Part shown: piece by piece, positions 11,701 through 21,830 of the stretch
Layout: every line of letters begins with the position of its first letter
How positions within the stretch are numbered: position 1 is the first letter of the stretch
NCBI GenBank assembly: GCA_964017195.1
Contig: OZ024897.1
Coordinates: 40,627,351 to 40,691,350, forward strand
Length of the DNA stretch: 64,000 nt
Direction of reading: 5' to 3'
Source: Siderastrea radians
Taxonomy: Eukaryota > Cnidaria > Anthozoa > Scleractinia > Rhizangiidae
Notes under the pieces: generated by a model
Database searches by the model: none
Told to the model about the DNA's origin: nothing
The model's input: only the letters and a program-made list of their open reading frames with translations
Translations under genes and position numbers: made by a program

Positions 11701-12565
11701 AGGAAATGACGAGAGTTCCCTTGAAAACATCCCACAAGAAGCTGTTCCACTTCGCTGTGGCTTTAGCCGCTACAACCCGTTGACCCAAAAGTGCTGTTAT
11801 GGACGTGTTATCTCCATACTCGCCATATGCCGACCCCGTCGCAGATGCGGTATTCGATACTACAACCCCTCATCCCACAAGTGCTGTTATAATCGTGTCA
11901 TACCTAAGTTTGCCAAATGCCAGCCCCTTCGCAGATGTGGTCTTCGGTACTACAACCCATTCACCCACAAGTGCTGTTATAATCGTGTCATCCCCAAGTT
12001 TGCCATATGCCCACCCCGTCGCAGGTGTGGTCTTCGGTATTACAACCCGTTCACCCACAAGTGCTGTTATAATCGTGTCATCTCCAAGCTTGCCATATGC
12101 CGGCCCCTTCACAGATGCTGTAGTCGGTACTACAACCCACTGACCCACAAGTGCTGTTATAATCGTGTCATCTCCAAGTTTGCCATATGCCGGCCCTTTC
12201 GCAGATGTGGTCTTCGGCACTACAACCCGCTGACTCACAAGTGCTGTTATAATCGTGTCATCCCCAAGTTTGCCATATGCCGGCCCCTTCGCAGATGTGG
12301 TATTCGGTACTACAACCCATTGAACCACAAGTGCTGTTATAATCGTGTCATCTCCAAGTTTGCCACATGCCGGCCCGTTCGCAGATGTGGTCTTCGGCAC
12401 TACAGCCCGCTGACTCACAAGTGCTGTTACAATCGTGTCATCCCCAGGTTCGCCATATGCCGACCTCGTCGCAGATGTGGTATTCGGTACTACAACCCAC
12501 TGACCCACAAGTGCTGTTATAATCGTGTCATCCCCAGGTTTGCTACATGCCCTTTGCGTGGATAA
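8754..12565 (+). CDS. galaxin-like secreted protein with acidic N-terminal region, six exons, about 472 aa
   Basis: Exons read by eye: 8754-8955, 9454-9531, 9770-9853, 10020-10100, 10860-10958, 11691-12565. All introns are GT-AG and all junctions are phase 1; the total is 1419 nt. Residues 1-22 form a signal peptide (charged start, then a hydrophobic run ending VINAES). Residues about 25-181 are rich in Glu and Asp and include four cassette exons of 26-33 codons. Residues 204-472 are nine 30-residue repeats, C-G-x3-YNP-x4-CC-Y-x-RVI-x6-C, Arg-rich. The di-cysteine repeat and YNP motif are those of galaxins, secreted proteins of coral skeletal matrix; acidic N-terminal variants are known in Acropora. 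Repeat 5 has CC instead of CG. Secretion and a calcification role are inferred from the family. The exon 3 acceptor is ambiguous by one codon (9767 or 9770). Confidence 0.85.
11756..12565 (+). repeat. nine in-frame 90-bp galaxin repeats
   Basis: Exactly 9 x 90 bp, from the first repeat Cys codon to the stop codon. Units are very alike at DNA level (for example 'TGCTGTTATAATCGTGTCAT' recurs in eight units), which implies recent homogenisation by unequal exchange or gene conversion. The first unit is the most different (CCYGRV rather than CCYNRV). Periodicity also keeps a long antisense frame open, which is a shadow. Confidence 0.95.
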
Positions 12566-12595
12566 GGAGCTAACAACTAAGGATGATACCACCAG

Positions 12596-12601
12596 AATAA
12601 A
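12596..12601 (+). terminator. poly(A) signal of galaxin-like gene 1
   Basis: AATAAA 30 bases after the TAA stop codon, which would give a very short 3' UTR. Confidence 0.6.
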
Positions 12602-12890
12602 GCTGCCAGGAAGTAGAGAAAAAAAAAACTAAAACCAAATAGAGTAACCTTGGTTTTGACTTAGTTTGCTTTGATTAAGTTCAACTCATTTTGAATAATT
12701 TGTAAAGCGAGGGAAAAAAGTTGGAAAGTCAACCTTCTCATTGATTTTTTTAAAGAATGAGGCTTCCAGGAATTAGAAAGAATAAACGGAAACCAAATTG
12801 AGTAAACTTGCTTTTGATATAGTTTGCTTTCATTAAGTTCAACTCATTCTAAATAATTTTTTAGGCGAGGAAAAAAGTTGGAAAGCTTTT
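12602..12890. repeat. tandem duplication just downstream of gene 1
   Basis: Two units of about 157 and 130 bp share 'GTTCAACTCATT' and 'GAAAAAAGTTGGAAAG' blocks and the phrase 'GCTTCCAGGAATTAGA' or a close variant. They begin right at the poly(A) signal, so the 3' flank was duplicated once. Confidence 0.75.
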
Positions 12891-13907
12891 AAAATCGATA
12901 ACTTTGTTTTTAATGATTTATAACCTTGCTTTATAATACTAGTAATAAATATTCAGGCAGATGTTCTTTGTTGTTGTGTTTCTTATGAAGAGAAACAAAT
13001 GGGTGAAACGAACGTCTTAGCTCATTATTGATGCGAGGCCCCAAATGTACCGTCATCTTATAGCGTAAAAGCGTCATTACATGATTATGTTCATTGATAA
13101 TAATCTCGGCTACGATTTCATCGTTAAATCAATGACCTGAAGCGGCGCTTTTAGCACCGTGTAAAAAGCTCTGAAATGAACTGGACTAAACGCGTCAAGA
13201 ACTTAGTACTACACCATTTTACACCGATAAAGGTTTATGTAGATTCCAGAGGAGCCTAATATCGTATTTAATGTTTTCTTCCGTTTCCTAGATTTGCTAT
13301 TCCAACACGTTCTCCCTCCCTCTCGAGTCATGTGTTCACATTTACAACTGCCGATATCTTGCGGATATTGCCTGACATTTGCATTGATCTATCAGTATCA
13401 CTAAAATATATACCGATCAAAACAATGTTCAATAATCAAAGGACCTAGTCGCCGACTCGTACGTCAACAACCCTCACGTGCTGGTGGCGACCCGAATACG
13501 TACCATTAATTCGTCCTAGTTTCGAAATCATTCTTGTCTGGCCGTATTATGTTTGATATACTATTACTTAATTGCCAACTTGAGGATTACTCTAGGGAAA
13601 AACCAGTTGTGACGGGAACCGATAAGGGAAGATACTCAGCAACTGCACTCTCGCCTTATCCATCTTATCCCGCCAACCCTAGTTAGTGTCCACGGCCGTT
13701 TACTCTGACAAAGCAACAGGCCACACTTATTCAATTACAGGACTGAACGCTTCAGAAAAAGTTTTCTCCTTGCATGTGTGCTAATATCCATGGTTTGTAA
13801 TGGTAGCTATTTTAAACCAGTCTAGATTAAGGGTTATTAAGAGTTTTTAAAGAATTTTTAATGATTTAATTGTAAAAATGTAAAATCTCTGGAAACTAAA
13901 TGGATCT
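12891..13907. other. no feature seen
   Basis: Roughly 1 kb without a recognisable gene or repeat. Confidence 0.5.
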
Positions 13908-14180
13908 ATGGCAAACAGCATTCAGAGAGCTCTAACTTCTAAATGTGTGGTTAAAGCATGTGAAGAGAAGGTTAAGAAACAAATCTCAAACTCAAGGATA
14001 AGAGATGCTAATAAAGTTTTGTTTGAGGCAATCAGTCAAGAGAATAGCCAAGTATTTGCCAGTATTGAAACTCAGCCTCAAGAAAAGAGGTCCTTACTGA
14101 CAGTAAACATAAGCAATGTGAAGGCGCCTTGCCCTTGTGGACCAAATTACCATGATGTTCTACAGAACAGCAATGTATGA
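13908..14180 (+). CDS. unrecognised 90-aa open frame
   Basis: An ATG-initiated frame rich in Lys, Ser and Glu, ending with a C-P-C-G motif and no signal peptide or membrane segment. I do not recognise the family. It lies between an untouched 1-kb stretch and an ATT microsatellite, and could be a fragment of a transposon gene. Support is only the open frame itself. Confidence 0.2.
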   Translation: MANSIQRALTSKCVVKACEEKVKKQISNSRIRDANKVLFEAISQENSQVFASIETQPQEKRSLLTVNISNVKAPCPCGPNYHDVLQNSNV

Positions 14181-14496
14181 AAAGATCTACGTAAATTCAA
14201 AATAACTAGAAGCAGACTACCTGCAGAAACTGAAGAGCCACTTTCATCACTGAAACAGATGCCAAGTTACTACATCCAGCCTCAATTAGAAATAGTGTGT
14301 AATAGTGCCCCATATTGTATTTAAGAATCAAATCACCCTGAAACATAACAAGCACCATTTTCCCTTGTCAAATAAAATGTTGCATTTGTGGAATCAGCTA
14401 CCTTCATATATTTAAAGCAATCGAATAAGTTGAGGGACTTTTGCAAGAAGCTGAGGACATTTAACTTTATAACTTTAAAGGCCATCTGCAAAATGT

Positions 14497-14497
14497 A

Positions 14498-14529
<32 letters not shown>
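14497..14529. repeat. (ATT)n microsatellite
   Basis: About eleven ATT units, directly abutting the inverted galaxin-repeat copy. Confidence 0.95.
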
Positions 14530-14628
14530 GTGGCAAACTTGGAGATGACACGATTATAACAGCACTTGTGGTTCAATGGGTTGTAGTACCGAATACCACA
14601 TCTGCGAAGGGGCCGGCATATGGCAAAC
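14528..14628 (-). pseudogene. isolated inverted copy of galaxin repeat 7
   Basis: On the minus strand these 101 bases are identical, base for base by eye, to 12268-12368, which spans the end of repeat 6 and all of repeat 7 of the intact gene. The diagnostic 'CCATTGAACCACAAG' occurs only in that unit. It lacks a start, flanking exons and splice sites. Perfect identity points to a very recent copying event or to an assembly artefact. Confidence 0.9.
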
Positions 14629-15795
14629 CCCTGACTTTTCAGTGATGTTGTTATCTGATATAGAACCTGGGTAGATATCACTGAAAAGAAGACTCGCCCA
14701 AAGTGGTGCACTTCCTATGAGCGCTTTGCCTGTTATGGTATTCTTGTAGTTGGAAAATATGAGAGAATTCAAATTAGATTTGACACATGCTGAAATTTTA
14801 ATTCAGTACAATAGAAGGTCATGTCTGTAAGTCCATGGCCAGTCTTTACGAAAATGTCAAGCATTTTCTTTCAGTAGTAATAACCAGCTTCAAGCTTAAG
14901 GTTAATACAATTGAAGATTGTTTCTTGGAAACTATCCATGCAACGATTGTGCGTTGAACTGTGCTCTCTCCTACCTTGAACATCACATCCTGATGGAAAA
15001 AATGTCTACAGATTGTAAGAACTGCTAAAAGGTCTGTAGCTCTATCTAGAGTTCTTTCCCAATCACCTTTTCAATCAGGATAATCACATGACGGTAAGGC
15101 CGCCCACACAGTTCCAAAGAATATTGCATTGTTCAACAGATAATACACAAGTACTTACAATGTAAATGTATCTGGTTTCTTAATGAGGTTGGAGTAGATT
15201 AATTGCTCTTGTTGTAGCATTTTTATGGTCAACTTCAGTTCTTCATTCCGTTTAGTTGTTTTTGTTGGATTTGTTCAATGCTTCGCCTTATAATTTAAAA
15301 AAAAAACTAAAATTTTCAGTCCTGAGTTTTTTAACCATGTCCTGTCAGAGCATTGGTCAGCTGCTCGGCTAACTTCTACTTATCTTCTATTGACGCATGC
15401 AAACAAGTAGACTAAACGATCGTTTAGGTATTAAAGTCCTTTAGCTTTTTTGCAGCTAGTTAAAAATTGTCTCTTTCTTTTGGAGCTTTTCGTTTTCTAG
15501 AATTGCCAGACATCCCCTTGGCCAGGAAGAATTTCCTTTCGAGCTGACGTACTTTTAGTTTCTTAGCGTTTCTTATTTTCTTCTTCAGGAGAGCTTTCGC
15601 CTTATATATCCAGTGTCACTAATTGGAAGGCTGGAACAGGGATGTCAGCTAAATCATCACTCACACTTTCTCTGCATCCACGGTTCCAGAATGCCAGTTT
15701 ATACCCGACGTTTGAAGAATCCTCCTGTACGCAACTTGAACCTTAGGGTCACGGGGCAAACGATGAAACTTAATGGGTTCCCCCTTTCCTTCCAA
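14629..15795. other. no gene seen
   Basis: Contains a small hairpin near 14634-14690 ('CTTTTCAGTGAT' facing 'ATCACTGAAAAG') but no supported coding region. Confidence 0.4.
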
Positions 15796-16415
15796 GATTA
15801 GCGTGTTTTGACTGCCTCCGATGCATCGAGAGAGTAGCCCAGTGGTTTTAAGGTGTTAGCAGCCTTGCCACCAAGACACACCACCAAATGAAGCATTTTA
15901 AATTGGGCAAAAGTGAGGTCACTTGCACAAATTGTAAAGGGAGCGTTCTTCTTTTGAAAGTCCATCTTGTCACCTGAAAATGGGAATTCTGATTCTGGTA
16001 AGAGCCCCGCCACAAGCTTTTTTCAACCGGCCTTGCCACTGACAGGAGGTTCTGGTTTAATCCTTCCCTTTACTGAGTTTTCGGAACATGATTCCTGGCA
16101 TCTTTTGCCTTCGTTTTGTCGCGGTTGCTTTTTGCTCCAATTGTTTTATCCTCTGGTGAGGTAGACTGATGATATTCCGCATTTCCTTTCAACACTACTA
16201 ATTCGTCTTCAATTTCTTCCACCGATTCCCTGGCGTCTTTTGATTACTTCTTCGTTCAGAGATTGAACATATCTTTGTTGGCGATCGAGATGTTCTAGTT
16301 TAATTTCGATTTCCCGTCTAGTCGATCGTTCTGATACTAAGATTCTAATTTTTCGCTTTTTTTTTGTCTTCTTTAGTTTTCTGATACTTCTCCTCTATCA
16401 GCCATGGTGTTTGGT
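15796..16415 (-). pseudogene. degenerate retrotransposon gag-like relic (possibly BEL/Pao)
   Basis: On the minus strand an ATG near 16405 opens a Lys/Glu-rich, coiled-coil-like region interrupted by stops. It continues in another frame as a segment with F-SGD-x-MDF and 'LHLVVCLGGKAANTLKPLGY', resembling the DUF1759-type gag domain of BEL/Pao elements. Several stops and frame changes show decay. Assignment is tentative; a host pseudogene is possible. Confidence 0.4.
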
Positions 16416-16653
16416 AGTGATTAAATTTTAGGAAAGAACGGTAACGGCATGGTAACAGGGCAGGCCGTCAGCTTCGTCTGCGATTCGCACTTCCTTCTTT
16501 TCCCGATAAGTGATTTTCCAGCAAATTCATGATCAAAAGTGCGTACATGCTCCTTCTGATACCCTGACTTAAGTGCAAACAGCTCTTTTCTTCAGCGAGC
16601 ATACACCAGCCAACTTGTTCAACAGGCGGTCATCAGCGACTTCGCGTTCCTTC

Positions 16654-16793
16654 TGTCGTGTCCCTTGGATCAATAACACATTTAAGCTTCCCGAGTTAAC
16701 TCAACATGTTTTATTCGGCCGACAACATGGCCGCCGCTTCCGAAGCACATGGTAGGTTTTATCCCAACATGCTTTGCGGCCCGATACATTACA
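16654..16793 (-). repeat. 3' LTR of the Gypsy element
   Basis: 140 bp, TG...CA termini, about 97% identical by eye to the other LTR. It is short for Ty3/Gypsy. Confidence 0.93.
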
Positions 16794-17052
16794 TCTCCCC
16801 TTTTCTCTGATAAATGCTTCTTTACATAAACAAGTATTTCTAACTGCAGAAACAATAAAGTCAGGGGGCGTTCCCCAATGAAACATGCAACAAACAAAAC
16901 TTAACTGTTCAAACTGTGTTTTAGTTTAAGTGAAATCAGTGTTCTCTTGAGAAAGTTACTGTAATAAACAACATTGTCTCTTAAGCTTTCTGTTTAAACA
17001 GAATCAATGTTCAGTGTTCATTTTCCCCAGAGAAAGTTAACAACATAGTCTC

Positions 17053-17903
17053 TCAATCTCTCTGGTAATCTGCGTGTCCTCTGGGGCCGCGGGGTACATA
17101 GTGTCTCTGATTTTGCTGAAGGTAAACTTCACTGTTCAGCGGCCCCGTAGCTGGTTCCTCTGCGGGTAGTGAGGCAGGTGTTGCCAAGACATCTGATTCT
17201 TGCTGGGAAGCGGGGTCCCCCTCCGTGATGTAACGCTTCACATGGCTTGTGTTTCCGGAGTACTGGTTCCCTGCTGGACTTTCAATCACAAGATTGTTTC
17301 CGCTCTTACTGATTACTTTGAACGGGTTCGGGTTGAAAGCTGTGCTGAGTTTGTTAGTTTTATCCTGTTTGACTAGGACTTCATCACCTGCTTCGACATT
17401 GGAGTGTCTGCATAGTCTTTGGTCTTAGCTTTCTGCTCGGCATCGCGATCGTGTAATTCGTGGTCATAAGCGTGATCAATGCTTAAATCAGGGATCTTTC
17501 CTCTAAATTTCCGGTTAAACAATAGCTTAGCAGGACTCCTTCCAGTCGTACAGTGGGGAATGCCTCTATAGGCATTGAGATACTTCCTTAATTCTGCCCT
17601 CCAGGGTTTGTTTTCTGCCTGAGCAATCTGCAGACGCTTCAATAGTGACCGATTCTGCCTCTCCACCTCCCCGTTGGCTTGGGCCCACTTGGCGGTAACT
17701 TTGTGATGAATTATGCCTTACTGTTCACAATATTCTCTAAATTCACTTGATTTGAACTGTGGGCCATTGTCAGACTTGATGGTAGCTGGTAACCCATGTC
17801 TAGAGAAGGTGTCTGCCAGGCGGTCAATGACCTTTTCAGCGGTAGTGGATTGCGTGACCTCGACCTCGTAGAATCGGCTATAGTAATCGACAATCACCAA
17901 CAA
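17053..17903 (-). pseudogene. Gypsy integrase core and C-terminal part, disrupted
   Basis: Continues the polyprotein in a second frame from 17903, with the catalytic-core segments VDYYSR and SDNGPQFKS. A TAA stop lies near 17715-17717, after which the same frame resumes through 'NRSLLKRLQIAQAENKPWR' and NAYRG. A further shift near 17373 leads to the basic C-terminal part at 17053-17289. At least two frameshifts and one stop disable the integrase. Confidence 0.88.
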
Positions 17904-20900
17904 TGAATGTCCGGACGAGTGGTCCCATTAGGTCAACTGCTAAGTCTTGCCAGGGCCCATCTGGTAGTGTTGTGGACCGGATTGGTTCGGGAGGATCTGG
18001 CCGTGCCACTAACTGACACCCATGGCATGTTCGGCAGTGTCTGTCAGCTGCCCTGTCCATTCCTGGCCACCACACTTTGGTCCTGAGATTTTGTTTTGTG
18101 CCAGACACTCCCAAGTGGCCTTCATGAGCGAGGGCTAGGGTCCTCGGACGAAGCTTTTGGGGAATAACAATGCGTGTACCTCGAAGCACAAGCTGGCCAA
18201 TGACACACAACTCCCCAGCCACCGCCATGTATTGTTTACACTTCTCGAACTGCCCTGTTGCAATGGCCCTTCTTACTTCTACCAGTTCTTCATCAACAGC
18301 TGATGCTTCCTCTATCTCGCGGGTTGTGAGTGCTGTCGGAGTCGCATTCACGGCAACAAATCTAACATATTTTTCTGCACACTGCTGGTGGTTGTCAGGT
18401 TTGACCTCCCTGTGGAGCAGCCGTGACAGTGGATCGGCAATGTTCCCTAACCCAGGCCTGTGTACCACACTGAAATCATATGGCTGTAATCTGAGAACCC
18501 ATCGTTCTATCCGTGCACATGGTCTCGACCATGGACCGTATATCACCTCTAAAGGCTTGTGGTCGGTCTCCACAACAAACTTCATTCCATACAGATAGAC
18601 ATGGAACCTCTCACATGCCCACACCACACCTAACGCTTCTTTTTCTGTTTGGGAATATTTCTGCTCACATACAGTCAGACTACGACTTGCATAACATACT
18701 GGTGTCCACGCGCCGCCCTGTTCCTGTACGAGAACCGCTCCTAGACCAACTGGGCTGGCATCTGTAATGACCTTGGTGGGCGCGGTTTTATCAAAATATG
18801 CCAGCGTGCATGCCTCTGCCATCTTCTGTTTGAGTGATTCGAAGGACTTCCTCTGTTCTGGCGCAAATTCGAACGGCGTCTCTTTCCTGGTCAATCTTCG
18901 CAGTGGTTCAGACAACGTGGCAAAGTGAGGTATGAACCTGCTACTGTAGTTGGCCAAACCCAGGAAACTGCGTACATCCGTGGCATTCTCCGGTTCCTTC
19001 GCTTCTAATACTGCTTTGACTCGATCTTCTGTAGGACCAATCCCTTTCTCTGAAAGCAACATGCCCATAAACACCAACCTGTCCATGTTGAACAAACATT
19101 TCTCAGCATTCAAAGTGAGACCGCACTCTTGCAGGCGCTGGATTGTTTGGTGGAGCCGCTTGTCACGTGTTTCCGTGTCAGGACCATGCACCACAATATC
19201 ATCCGAGATGTTTTCTACACCTTCGATACCAGCAAGGACTGAAGCGATTTCATGTTGATATTGTTCACTGGCACAAAATACACCAAAGAGCAAGCGTTTG
19301 TAGCGAAACAACCCATCGGGTGTGGCAAATGTTGTAATTTCCCTGGATTCTGGGCTCAACTCTAACTGATGATATCCCCATTTGAGGTCCAATTTACTGA
19401 AGACCTTCGAACCATTCATGGTGTGTAACACACCGTCAACTGTGGGTATTGGATATCGCCTTTGCATTATTGCCTGATTTGCCTGTCTCATGTCAATGCA
19501 GAGGCGGATCTCCCCGTTGTTCTTTGGAACGATTACCACAGGGATGACCCAAGGGGCAGGTCCCTCCACTGGTTCAATTATTCCCAATTCCAAGAGTTCG
19601 GTGGTTTTGTCTTGGACCTTTTCCCTGAGATTGAAAGGTATTCTTCTGTATGGCTGCGCCACAGGTTTCACAGTGGGATCTATATCCAGGGATATCTGCT
19701 TGTTTTTTAGCTTTCCGACACCCTCAAACACTTCTGGGTATTGCAGTTTCAAGTCATGGGCCTTGGTGGTTACTGCAGCAATGGTAATATCAACTTTTAG
19801 CACCCCCAATTCTGTTGCTGTTACTTTTCCAAGTAGTGTCATCCGTCTACCCTTGATTACCAAGAACTCTGCTGTGGTGGATCTATCACAAACGGCCACC
19901 GTACACTTAAAACTTCCTTTCACTGGCAATGGCTGATTTGATGCATATGAGTATAACTTTTTGTCTGGGGAAGCAGCCTGTGATTCACATTTCACCCCCT
20001 TCGCCTTCAGCTGTTCCCACGTCCCTTCGTCAACAATATTGCTGTTAGCCCCAGAATCGATTAGCATCTTAAGGTCCACCCTTCCTACTTGCACGGTGAT
20101 CATTTCTGATTGTTCACCTTCATTGATACTGAATGCATAGTCATGTTGGGGGTCACTGGGTCCCTTTCCAACCTGGTGAGCATATGATTTTGTCTTGCAG
20201 ACTTTCTCAAAATGATCCCTCCCACCACACTTTCTGCAAGTCTTGCCTTTTGCTGGGCACTGGGGATCACGACCAAAATGTCCCTTTGAATCGCATCTAT
20301 AACAAGTTTGATCTTTCGTTTGGGATCTCCAGTGTGTGCTAGTGCTCGGATTGGCATCCCTCTCATTGACTCTGTTAATGCTTTCTGGTTCTTCCCCTTT
20401 TGCAGAAAGTGCAGCCAGTTGTGTTTCAATTTCGCATTGTTCAGCGATCTCTAAGGTGCGTTTTAAGTTTAGACCTTGCCCTTCTTCAAGCAATTTGCGT
20501 TTTACGTAGGTTGAAGCACATTTATTCAAAACTGCATCTCGAATCTGGTTATCGGCATCGGTGCCAAAATCACAATCTTTAGCTGCTTTCTTTAAGCGTG
20601 TAGCAAATTGTTGAACGGTTTCACCTGGTTTCTGTGTGATCTGATGAAAGGTCTGGCGGGCAAACGCCGAGTTTACTTGTGGTACGAAATAGGCGTTTAG
20701 AACGTCGAATGCACGGGCGTAATCTGTAGCGTTCCCGGTGTCGGTTAAGGTGGTAAATATTTCCTGTACGTCAGGCCCAGCCAAGTGGAGTAACATTGCT
20801 CGTCGCCTCTGCTTCGTTGCTGCCGTAGTTGTTTCGTTTATAATAAGCCCTTTCCCGTCGGCGTACAACTCGAATGAATTCAACCATCTTGTCCATCGTG

Positions 20901-20958
20901 GGCCAGTCGTCGCTGGGTCAGAAAAACAATCAAATTTTGGTAACACGTTCTTTTCCAT
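17878..20958 (-). CDS. Gypsy Gag-Pol polyprotein (Gag, protease, RT, RNase H, start of integrase)
   Basis: A single 1026-codon frame. Gag spans about 1-210 with two zinc knuckles at 219-234 and 241-254 (C-x2-C-x4-H-x6-C and C-x2-C-x4-H-x4-C). The aspartic protease has DSG at 301-303. Reverse transcriptase covers about 430-650, with the SDD variant of the YxDD box at 585-587. RNase H has D733, E774 and D799. The integrase zinc-binding region (HEGHLG...CRTCHGC) is at about 945-981. The frame breaks soon after PWQDLAVDLMGPL, where the integrase core should continue. Gag and Pol share one frame, so no frameshift is needed between them. RT and protease look catalytically complete. Confidence 0.93.
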   Translation of the reverse strand: MEKNVLPKFDCFSDPATTGPRWTRWLNSFELYADGKGLIINETTTAATKQRRRAMLLHLAGPDVQEIFTTLTDTGNATDYARAFDVLNAYFVPQVNSAFARQTFHQITQKPGETVQQFATRLKKAAKDCDFGTDADNQIRDAVLNKCASTYVKRKLLEEGQGLNLKRTLEIAEQCEIETQLAALSAKGEEPESINRVNERDANPSTSTHWRSQTKDQTCYRCDSKGHFGRDPQCPAKGKTCRKCGGRDHFEKVCKTKSYAHQVGKGPSDPQHDYAFSINEGEQSEMITVQVGRVDLKMLIDSGANSNIVDEGTWEQLKAKGVKCESQAASPDKKLYSYASNQPLPVKGSFKCTVAVCDRSTTAEFLVIKGRRMTLLGKVTATELGVLKVDITIAAVTTKAHDLKLQYPEVFEGVGKLKNKQISLDIDPTVKPVAQPYRRIPFNLREKVQDKTTELLELGIIEPVEGPAPWVIPVVIVPKNNGEIRLCIDMRQANQAIMQRRYPIPTVDGVLHTMNGSKVFSKLDLKWGYHQLELSPESREITTFATPDGLFRYKRLLFGVFCASEQYQHEIASVLAGIEGVENISDDIVVHGPDTETRDKRLHQTIQRLQECGLTLNAEKCLFNMDRLVFMGMLLSEKGIGPTEDRVKAVLEAKEPENATDVRSFLGLANYSSRFIPHFATLSEPLRRLTRKETPFEFAPEQRKSFESLKQKMAEACTLAYFDKTAPTKVITDASPVGLGAVLVQEQGGAWTPVCYASRSLTVCEQKYSQTEKEALGVVWACERFHVYLYGMKFVVETDHKPLEVIYGPWSRPCARIERWVLRLQPYDFSVVHRPGLGNIADPLSRLLHREVKPDNHQQCAEKYVRFVAVNATPTALTTREIEEASAVDEELVEVRRAIATGQFEKCKQYMAVAGELCVIGQLVLRGTRIVIPQKLRPRTLALAHEGHLGVSGTKQNLRTKVWWPGMDRAADRHCRTCHGCQLVARPDPPEPIRSTTLPDGPWQDLAVDLMGPLVRTFIVGDCRLL

Positions 20959-21005
20959 CGCCAGATTGCTCTAATGTGCGATGATGCAACTATCCTCGTC
21001 GCCAG

Positions 21006-21145
21006 TGTCGTGTCCCTTGGATCAATAACACATTTAAGCTTCCAGATTTAACTCAACGTGTTTTATTCGGCCGACAACATGGCCGCCGCTTTCGAAGCAC
21101 ATGGTAGGTTTTATCCCAACATGCTTTGCGGCCCGATACATTACA
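21006..21145 (-). repeat. 5' LTR of the Gypsy element
   Basis: Partner of 16654-16793, followed at 21146 by the target duplication CCTTC. Confidence 0.93.
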
Positions 21146-21150
21146 CCTTC

Positions 21151-21479
21151 TTTCCCGTATTCTTGTATCCGGCATCCCTTATCTTTGGTTTTAGTTGTTT
21201 CGTTAACGTCCTCTTCGTCGCTGGCCATTTCCACGGAAATTTCCTTTAGCACATTTACATACACGGAACTCCCCAAATCTCCCAGTCGGTATTTCTTTCA
21301 AAGGACCAAATGTTATTTACGGTTGCACGGCTTCTGCTTCACAGTACTATGGGCTACAAATAATTCAATAATTTTAAAGGCTTTTTTTGCGTTTATTCCT
21401 CGAACACTATCACAAGGTAAGTAAAACAAAACGATACTGCCAAACAACCTAAACTTCGATCAAATTGTCACGTAACTTG
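21151..21479. other. no gene seen
   Basis: Right flank of the Gypsy insertion. A minus-strand frame here begins with an acidic stretch (MASDEEDVNET) that runs into the LTR, so the element may have landed in the start of another gene or relic. Not identifiable. Confidence 0.3.
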
Positions 21480-21830
21480 AAAGTTTCTTAAGTGCGAACA
21501 TTCAAATGAAAGCCACTGAGCAGTACTTTCCTGTCGTGCTGTTTATTATGTTGTACAAAGTCGGACAGTAATTTCCTGTGAAGCTGTTTATTGAACATTT
21601 GAGTCTGTCAAAAAATTCAAAAATTGTAAACACTCAAATGAAAACTACTAAGCGCTACTTCTCTGTGGTATTGCTTATTATGCTGTCCAAGAAGGTTCTA
21701 CTTTTGTGTCTGTAGATAAAATTCTGAAAAGTGATCATTCAAATGAAAGCTATTGCAGCTTAAGGTGGTTCTAACAGTTAGGTCTGTGGATGAAACCTCT
21801 GATATTCATGTTGTGACAGTATCTTACACT
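21480..21830. repeat. degenerate satellite, second locus
   Basis: Three or more units share 'CATTCAAATGAAAGC', 'GAGCAGTACTTTCCTGT', 'GTTTATTATG' and 'GAGTCTGT' with 4930-5345. The period is about 110 bp, with more decay here. Confidence 0.75.

Larger units (their letters stand above)
16654..21145 (-). mobile_element. Ty3/Gypsy LTR retrotransposon, near full length
   Basis: Two 140-bp direct repeats (16654-16793 and 21006-21145) enclose a minus-strand gag-pol. Both start TG and end CA and differ at about four positions. The 5-bp target duplication CCTTC lies at 16649-16653 and 21146-21150. Read in coding sense, a purine-rich tract 'AGAGAAAAGGGGAGA' precedes the 3' LTR and 'TGGCGACGAGGATAG' follows the 5' LTR as the likely primer-binding site. 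Lesions in the integrase half make this copy non-autonomous. Confidence 0.95.

Noticed and set aside
11870..12592. 240-codon antisense open frame across the galaxin repeats
   Set aside because: It stays open only because the 90-bp repeat is a multiple of three. The plus strand has the splice sites, Cys pattern and poly(A) signal.
18170..20974. Plus-strand open frames within the Gypsy element
   Set aside because: Shadows of the minus-strand gag-pol frame.
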